From the NCBI GenBank assembly GCA_964019055.1, contig OZ025211.1, positions 8,558,400 through 8,622,399 of the forward strand: a DNA stretch of 64,000 nucleotides, given 5' to 3'. The notes beneath the pieces were generated by a model. It saw nothing but the letters and a program-made list of their open reading frames with translations, was not told the DNA's origin and did not search any database. Below are positions 57,201 through 64,000 of this stretch, in pieces. The stretch comes from Anthopleura xanthogrammica (lineage: Eukaryota > Cnidaria > Anthozoa > Actiniaria > Actiniidae). Both the position numbers and the translations under genes were made by a program. Numbering within the stretch: the first letter of the stretch is position 1; every line of letters starts with the position of its first letter.

Positions 57201-60200
57201 CAACCAAGGCCTGACCAGCCCCATTTTCATGTTTTTGGTACATTTTAAATGCTAATAACTCTGCAGTGTTTTAATATATAACAACAGAACTCTATCAAGT
57301 TTCTAATTTAGACCTACTCTTTCTTATAATCAAAATATATTTTTGAAATCATTGATCATTCATGGTGCTCGCTCCCGGTTTTTTACTCTTTTCATAGGGT
57401 GTATATAGGAGTGAGCAGTGCATCTCAAATAGGGGATAAGATATAATTCTATTTCAGCAAGTGTTGCATTTTGTGTTCAGAAAATTTATGTCAAAATTAT
57501 TTCCTATCTAAAAACTTCTTTATTTCTTGGTTGTGTTACTTGGAAAATTGCTTTCATATGTACAAATGAACATTAATTTAGATTTGTCTCACATTTGCTG
57601 TTCAGATATTTAATTGCCATGCCACCATGTTACACTGGCAGCATTACATGACCACTGACAGTGAGTAAAAAGGGCTAATACAATAATGTGTAGGTAGGTA
57701 GGTAGGTAATTTAGGTGTTGTAGGTAATAATTGTATGTTTTATTCTTATGGCCAACTGAACTAAAAAACGAGATTAGATTGTTATATTTTATAATTGCAT
57801 AAGGGGTGGATCCAGGGGTGGTGAAGGGGATGACTAGTTATAAAACTACTATATTATACTAGTATACTAGTTATCATACTAGTTAAACATAAGCATAATG
57901 ATATAAACAAGCACAACTAAAACTTAAGAATGACTGAATGTTTTATTCTGTCCAAATATAAAGGGGTTAACTAACCGTTAAAGACTATCTGCGCTTGCAT
58001 ATGTCATTATGCTTATACCCAAGTCACTAGTGTGAACCAGGCATTACACTATTTACTGTATGACTGAAAATTTATGACTTAAAGCTCTCATATTTAGTTT
58101 CTGCAAATTCAAGTTTTTCACCATTTTCATGCCTTTTGCGGGTATTCTGTGGTATTGATGTTAGGTACCCAGTAATAGGGTGGCATGTGTTGGGTAGTGG
58201 TTTACCACTCGCTCTGGTTCGGTCTGGATCATATGTGAGTTGAGTTTGTTTGATGTGTTGTTCTCTCCCTTGCCACAAGGGTTTTTTCTCCAGGTTCTCT
58301 CACTGCAGGTTTTTCCTACCTCCCTAAAAATCAACAGTCATGTGAGTTGAGTTGTATGCATAGAATGTAATTATAATGTGGAGTTAGAAGTGTGTGTGAG
58401 TGACATTGGGCCAAAATAAAAACCAATATTCATTTACTGAATTTGTCTCCCACTATAAAAAAAGTGATCAATTTATTTTATTTTTATTTTTCATTAATAG
58501 TCACCCCCTTTTATGATTCTGGATCTGCCCCTGAGTATTTACACTTTTAGAGGAAAACTAGTTACAGGTTTCACCTAAAATTATGTAACTTTTATTTGTA
58601 ACTTCTAGATTTTTCCATGGATACTTAAATAACTTTGAATGTCAATATTTCTATGTGATATTAATCCTAGTTTATTATTATTAAGATTTCAAATTAAACT
58701 CCACAAATTCCCTGCAAATATATTGGAAATTATAAATAAGTGATCTCAGATGTAAGGGATGATTGTGCTACAGGTCTTAAACATAAATATTAGTAATAGC
58801 TAATTTAAGTCAACATTAGCCTGAGCTCCCATATGGAGGGTGGTAATAAACCTTTCTACCTGGGGTGCCATATTTTCCCATTTCAGACCATGTGTCATAT
58901 TCCCTAGAGTATCATTTCTTTGTTTAATGGCTGCACATGAGAAGACACGTGAATATGGATACAACTCAAACAAAGAATCTTATTCTCAAGGGAATGACAT
59001 GTGGTCTTAAATAGGAAAACTTTATGTCCAAAGTAAAGAGGTCTATTGGCACCAACAAATAATAAGCTGTGATGGAGGTTGCCAAGGCAATGGCTCATTA
59101 ATTTAGTATAGTTAATATCAATTACATCCTCCAACAAATAACACTATAATTAGAGTATAAAATCTTAATGACAATGATATATTATGTAATATGCAAACCT
59201 CTCTTATCACAGTACTCTGAAATCCTCGGTACAAACCTCGAAAACCCTAGAGTTAAAAAGAATCAATAGTTTGGAATATTGATGGCGTGAATATAGTACA
59301 TAGCGGCCAAATACTATCTAGCATATGGAAGATATTTAATGGCATGGATCAACTATTGTGTCCCATATTATTTAAGAAGCTATAGATCCCTTACATATGA
59401 TGTCAAAGCAGCTCAATTTGGAGGACAAAACAAAACAATTTCAAGAATTTGAGAATTGGAACCCATTGTTTTGTCTTCCAAATTGGGCAGCATTCTGACA
59501 TGCTGCAAGTGGTTGATATTGAGGGAGAAAGTTGATCCATCAATGGAAAAAATACACTGCTCACCTCTTGTGCTAGAGTGAATCTTAACGCTTGAAGACT
59601 TGATGTATTAGAATAGGCCTGAGCTCTCTGCTTGACTACTTCAAATGGAACCCTTACCACAAGGGCTGCCTAATTATAAAACAAACCATATCAAAAAATT
59701 ATATAGTTAACATTCACACCCTCTTACCATGAGGGTATTATTTTATTTATTATATTTTAGGGTATGTAGGGGGTGGGAGAAGGTGTTGATAACATGCCAG
59801 ACTATAAACAGTTCCTCTTTTTCCTCCAAATTTTGTCATGTCATTTTTTCCATCTTCAGGACATGTTCAGGGGAACATCTTGCCATCCAAAATATATGCA
59901 TCAAAAAGCCCTCATATGCATTAAACAAATGCATTAGAAAGCCTTAGTGTATATTGTACAAACGTGTTTTCAATTGTTTACAGTGCTTACATAATTCTGT
60001 AACCTATATAATTGACTCCAGACACTGGCATTTTGGCTTCCGTCAATCAAGCTATGGCAGGCTGAGTTCATTTGATCTAATCATGAGTGATAAAGGAATT
60101 CCCATGCAAAAATATATGGCTGTGGAGAAAATTTGATTGACGGAAGCCAAAATGCCAGTGTCTGAAGTCAGTTAGGTCACAGAATTATGAAAGCCCTGTC

Positions 60201-61861
60201 AGTAAATCAATCTATTTAGAACTAAATGGTTGAGACTTTTTCATAGGTTTATCTTTGCACTCTGTCATATTATATATTATTAATAATATTAATCCAAAGA
60301 CTAATATTCAAAATAATTAATTCTCACCACTTCACCAAGCACAGCTGATGTCATGTAGATTGCAGGCAGGAATGAAGAAGAAAGGTTTGGTGTCAGGATG
60401 TTTTTCGTCAGCTCGTACGTTGCAAAGAATGTTGCAGCTGGAAAATATTTAAAAAGGTAAATTGCACTTCCATCTTGTTACCACTGTTTTCATTGCTATA
60501 CGCTTATTGGGATAATAATTCTGACTGCCGTCAATCAGAGTATGTAAAGGCAACAAATGATTTGTTTTATTGATAGTCTATTGACTGATTTCTGTGTTGT
60601 GTTTGTTATCTCAATCAGCTGTGTGTAGCAATGAAAACAGTGGTAGTCTATAAAACAAATGTCTACAAAATATCTGCATAGCTTTATCTATAGCTACTTA
60701 GCAAGAGGAAATGCATTGATGTCATTCCTATTCAGTAAACATAGCATGCAGTCATCCAACTATTCTCTGGGACATATAAGTGAGACTTGACTTGCATAAT
60801 AGATCCCTTGCACGTGACGTCAAAGCAGCTCAATTAGGAGGACAAAATAAAAAAAATCAATGTCCTGAGAATTGGAACCTATCGTTTTGTCCTCCAAATT
60901 GAGCTGCATTCCCACGTGCTGCATGGGGTCTGTACAATATGAATTTAAACTAGGGTGACGTGCCAACAAATTTAGTATCTGCCATTGATATTAAACTTAG
61001 AATACTGAGGTCCCCCCCCCCCCCCCCCCACACTTCTGACACCCTCAGCTCTGCACCTGGCCCCTTGTAAATTCCAGATTAACCTTCCCATAGATGTTTT
61101 TATAAGCAATCTTTGGCGAGGGATTATTTCCTACAGAATGTTGCTTTATTTTTCCCTGCCCTAAGCCTCAAATTGTGTCTATAGCACTATTTTTTTAAGA
61201 CTATCTGAGCCCTCCTTCAAACCCGTGATTCCCTATACCTACTCCATGGCATATGAAGATGATGCAATCTAATAATTATTATTATTATATTTAAGAAAAA
61301 ACACCACCGTTTGGTAATATTATTATATTGATATCATAATACTAACCAGCTGGCGCAGATCCTGCAGCTGCCGATGCAAGACCAGAATACAGCCTCCTAA
61401 ACCCACCAGCCTTGAAGAAGCCATCGGCTGACTGTAAGCGTGTCTTGATGGTATCCAATGGATACAGGATGACGTCAACAGCAGTACCAGCTATACCTCC
61501 TGACTGATAGAGAAGGGAAGGTGAGCTTAATCTAACTGCTATAACCACAGGCAGCCCAAGCTCTAGTTACCGTTATATATCAAAGTTAAAATCACTCGTT
61601 CGTTGTAACTATTGTTACTAACTCTTTTAGCTATAAGACCAGGCTAGCATCCCTAGAATGCTAAACACTATATCCCCTATATAATCCAAAATTAAGATTA
61701 TACGATTTGATTGTAAGCTTAAATTAGGAGGACAAGCTTATGTATATATTGCAGCTGACTGGGACTTAGCTTACCACGAGTGATACTCCAAATGGCACAG
61801 GGACCATTGAGCTAACATACTTCGTCCGATCGCTAGAAAAATTGGTATTTTGGTCTGTCAT
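54298..61861 (-). CDS. SLC25A26: mitochondrial S-adenosylmethionine carrier, SLC25A26/SAMC family (294 aa, complete, 10 exons)
   Basis: Imports S-adenosylmethionine into the mitochondrial matrix in exchange for S-adenosylhomocysteine (known for the family). Exons in coding order: 61775-61861, 61347-61503, 60328-60437, 59565-59669, 59199-59246, 56799-56843, 56595-56664, 55992-56056, 55029-55102, 54298-54421; all phases agree and total 885 bases with the stop. The three carrier signatures are intact: [12 protein letters not shown] (repeat 1), [11 protein letters not shown] (repeat 2) and [10 protein letters not shown] (repeat 3). SAMC-specific stretches are present, including [33 protein letters not shown] and [13 protein letters not shown]. 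Length is close to the human protein. The start ATG (61859-61861) opens an extended N-terminus ([18 protein letters not shown]) before the first helix. Introns hold palindromic repeats. Confidence 0.93.
54629..54890. mobile_element. MITE family D2 copy in the last SAM-carrier intron
   Basis: AAGGCGTGATCTCACGGTGC ... GCTCCGTGTAATTGTGCCTT with the shared core TTTACACGGTGCAACGGAGA. Confidence 0.65.
55507..55580. repeat. hairpin with GGCCATNTTGG arms
   Basis: GGCGGCCATATTGGAAAGTA-type left arm with ACCA pairs to TGGTTACTTCCCAAAATGGCCG. The arms contain YY1-like CCAT sites. The overlapping short + frame is not convincing as a gene. Confidence 0.5.
58185..58345 (+). mobile_element. SINE family C, body
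   Basis: CATATGTGAGTTGAGTTTGT, TTTTTTCTCCAGGTTCTCTC, GTTTTTCCTACCTCCCTAAA; in a SAM-carrier intron. Confidence 0.6.
58845..59046. mobile_element. MITE family A copy in a SAM-carrier intron
   Basis: Complete palindromic copy (CCATTTCAGACCATGTGTC ... GAATGACATGTGGTCTTAAA, ending AAAGAGGTCTATT). Confidence 0.7.
59383..59516. mobile_element. MITE family B, copy 4
   Basis: GATGTCAAAGCAGCTCAATT ... TTGTCTTCCAAATTGGGCAG, in a SAM-carrier intron 50 bases from an exon. Confidence 0.65.
60005..60200. repeat. 200-bp hairpin in a SAM-carrier intron
   Basis: CAGACACTGGCATTTTGGCT with TTCCGTCAATCAA pairs to TTGATTGACGGAAGC and CAAAATGCCAGTGTCTG; pairing extends outwards to CATAATTCTGT/ACAGAATTATG. Confidence 0.7.
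60799..60932. mobile_element. MITE family B, copy 5
   Basis: ATAGATCCCTTGCACGTGAC ... CACGTGCTGCATGGGGTCTG with intact inner arms; SAM-carrier intron. Confidence 0.7.
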
Positions 61862-62169
61862 GACTGATAGAGCAAGATAAATCTGCTTCAGGGTTATTTA
61901 ATAGCGTTGTTGGTACGTGTAGTGATCGTAAAGATCTTCATGATTCCATCACATATGTTGTAAATTTCAAAGCCGATTTGAAGAGTGTCCAGTACCTCAC
62001 GTTTGTATTACCACAGGGATCCCGTAAACACAAGTGCGGCGTAAATGACGATGAGCATACGGAATTGTCGCAGTCACGTATATACTCAAGCTCTGAGTGG
62101 ACAACTTACTATATACTACGGTGGCCCAAAAGTTTACGGCAATTTCATTTTGCTCACGGCAATTTCAAT

Positions 62170-62250
62170 CTGTTCTCTTTTTTCTTCTCTTCTCTTCTCT
62201 TCTCTTCTCTTCTCTTCTCTTCTCTTCTCTTCTCTTCTCTTCTCTTTCTT
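62170..62250. repeat. TTCTC pentanucleotide repeat
   Basis: About 15 TTCTC units, in the region upstream of the SAM-carrier start. Confidence 0.95.
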
Positions 62251-63378
62251 CTCTTCTAACTTCTCTTTGCTCCTTAGGACTCTGAAGTTGACCAATGCTT
62301 AGATTATCAAAACTTCATTCACTATGTATCAACAATCTTTATAAAGACTCATTTCATCCAGACGTTTACTCTTTTATTTTTCTGTCTTATTTTTCCCTTT
62401 TGCTGTTTGTTCTTTATTTTTCTTCTTTACTCGTGTCTCTCTTTCTTTTTACTCTTTTCTCTTCTTTTCTTTTTCTCTTTCGTTTATCGTCTATATTCGT
62501 TTTCGATGATGATAATAGTATTAATTTATGCTTCACATATTTTTGTATGGTTATAGATACCCTTGGTTTTTGGTTGTGCTGTACACTTAAGACTAGTTGT
62601 GCTGCCCGAGTGAGTGACACTGCTACCGCTGATGTATGTCTATCGAGTATGAGGATAACAGAGTTAGGGAAAATAATGACATTCACAGTTTAGGAACTGT
62701 TTACAAGAAAGGAGGATAACCATAGAACGAGGGTTACCCCGGCAGGTATGGTCAAAAGATAGCACGGTTTTACAAGGAAAATATATAGATATATATGACA
62801 GATATAGGAGTAACCCTAGTGCCAAGGGAAACTTTACCTCTCTGTTCCTGTAATCTCGTACAATGACAAAGAAAGCATAAATGGAATAAAATAATAAGAT
62901 ATACCATAATGTTTTTCTAGTGTCTTGTGGGGTGGAGCACTTCAGTCATAACAGTCTCGTATCCATGTATTTCTTTCGCATACCAACACCCCCTCCTATT
63001 GCTTCCTATATGCTACGCCCCAATTTCCCCGACCCACCAAAACAAGAGGATGAATTTGTATGAAGTTGTATGATACAAATTGGAAGAGACTTCACCAGGT
63101 TTGTATACACTCTTTATTTCATATGGTATTTCTCAGCTAGATCAAAAGAACAATAGATAAAAACAAACGCGTTGGAATGTACGCCATGGAGAAAACAAAC
63201 CTCCATCAAACAAAAGGCTTAACTTAAAGAACTCCATTTGCGCATAACTTTTTGAATCGCAACTATTTTTTGTCTCAAGGGAAGCGCGTTGTGTATGAAC
63301 GAACGCGTCATTTGTCTAACATAAGTTGAAGATTAATTTGAGTCTAACTTCAACGCGCAGAGAAAGCTTAACGACAAA

Positions 63379-63411
63379 ATGCTTTCAAGTTTGTACAAGA
63401 AACGAAAAAAG
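63379..63411 (+). CDS. possible first coding exon of a gene continuing beyond the window
   Basis: An ATG preceded by a purine-rich context (GACAAAATG) opens 11 codons (MLSSLYKKRKK), followed directly by a GTAATG donor. No continuation is recognisable in the remaining 590 bases, which hold polyG and AT-rich sequence. It could be chance. Listed because a + strand gene divergent from the SAM carrier would be expected to begin near here. Confidence 0.2.
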
Positions 63412-64000
63412 GTAATGTGGATTAATTCTAAACCTTCTTTGTGTAGATGAATAACCTAGTGTTGTGCCTTTCTTGAAAGGAGATACTCTAATTGTATCTC
63501 AGTACTTCTATGGATTTATGTCAATGTTAATTGTGTGTCATTGATAAAATGTCTTTTTAAAAAACGTCCCTGGGGGGAGGGGGCGGTGGTTTTAGCGGGG
63601 GAGTCGAAGCTGAGATACTTTTGGGGGGGGGGGGGGGAGGGGGTTGATTTTTTTATTTTCTTTGGAAATTAAGAGGGTTAAATTCAGTGAGACTCTTCAT
63701 TTCAGTAAAAATAAAAATAGAAGAGAGAAGAACCACTCAACAAATATATATAAATATGAAATAAAATTTACCGGCTTTGTGTAGTTTCTAAAATATACTA
63801 TAAATTTACTTTATCGAATTACTACCAGACTTCACGATCACAACTTTAATACTCAAATTTCAGGGTTTTTTTCAAGATTATTTGGGGGAGGTCGAAATTT
63901 AAACTAAACGTTTATTCCCAAAAACCACCCCCACCTCCCCGGGACATAAGGGATAACGTCAAAACAATTGTGATCTTACGGTACCCGATTTGGAGGGGAG

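Larger units (their letters stand above)
61862..64000. other. upstream region of the SAM carrier
   Basis: Contains the TTCTC repeat, T-rich frames with no motifs, and polyG runs near 63580-63640. The SAM-carrier promoter should lie in the first few hundred bases; no TATA box is evident. A possible + strand first exon is at 63379. Confidence 0.5.

Noticed and set aside
62045..62693. Leu/Phe/Ser-rich frames upstream of the SAM carrier
   Set aside because: Translation of the TTCTC repeat and T-rich sequence; no recognisable protein.
1..64000. CRISPR arrays, operons or bacterial features
   Set aside because: Spliced genes, SINEs and LINEs show a eukaryotic nuclear genome; the tandem repeats have no spacer structure.

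Overview
This is a eukaryotic, AT-rich window dense in introns and repeats. The intron-rich animal-type genes, the tRNA-derived SINEs, the MITE-like hairpins and the LINE 3' ends that finish in ATT microsatellites all fit a non-bilaterian or invertebrate animal. An anthozoan cnidarian (sea anemone or stony coral) is my best guess. That assignment is inference, because no species-specific marker is present.

Region 1 (about 0.5-34.3 kb, + strand) is one very large gene. I can follow 51 exons with GT/AG boundaries, about 3,350 codons. Reading frame is preserved at every junction except one, between the small exons at 2144-2197 and 2654-2691. Its 5' end lies outside the window. The product is an unusual multidomain protein: about six cupredoxin-like modules, a chitobiase C-terminal-like (CHB_HEX_C) beta domain, two FN3-like modules, one long acidic disordered exon, about fourteen more FN3 modules, a degenerate thioredoxin/TlpA-like domain, and a disordered basic tail. 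The copper ligands and the CxxC motif are eroded, so it looks like a structural or scaffold protein. Its introns are packed with MITEs, SINEs and LINE remnants.

Region 2 (about 40.9-53.2 kb, + strand) is the most interesting part. It holds four small genes of 75-104 codons spaced about 4 kb apart. Each encodes a BH3 motif of the form [LIV]-[AS]-x-x-L-A-x-I-G-D-E-h-x-x-[KR]-Y, the signature of BH3-only regulators of BCL-2 proteins. Three share a short C-terminal hydrophobic motif (GFxxLLxxL type) and the fourth has a variant of it. The coding sequence is intronless in each, and a splice acceptor lies 24-77 bases upstream of each start codon. I read this as a tandemly duplicated BH3-only gene cluster, that is, a local family of candidate apoptosis initiators.

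Region 3 (54.3-61.9 kb, - strand) is a complete ten-exon gene for the mitochondrial S-adenosylmethionine carrier (SLC25A26/SAMC family, 294 residues), with all three carrier signature motifs intact.

The remaining DNA (34.3-40.9 kb, the spacers of the BH3 array, and 61.9-64 kb) holds repeats, a 66-bp tandem repeat carrying a YY1-like GCCATCTTGG site, microsatellites, and only weak candidate exons. The three gene regions do not form a functional unit that I can demonstrate. The BH3 proteins and the SAM carrier would both act at mitochondria, but their adjacency may be chance.
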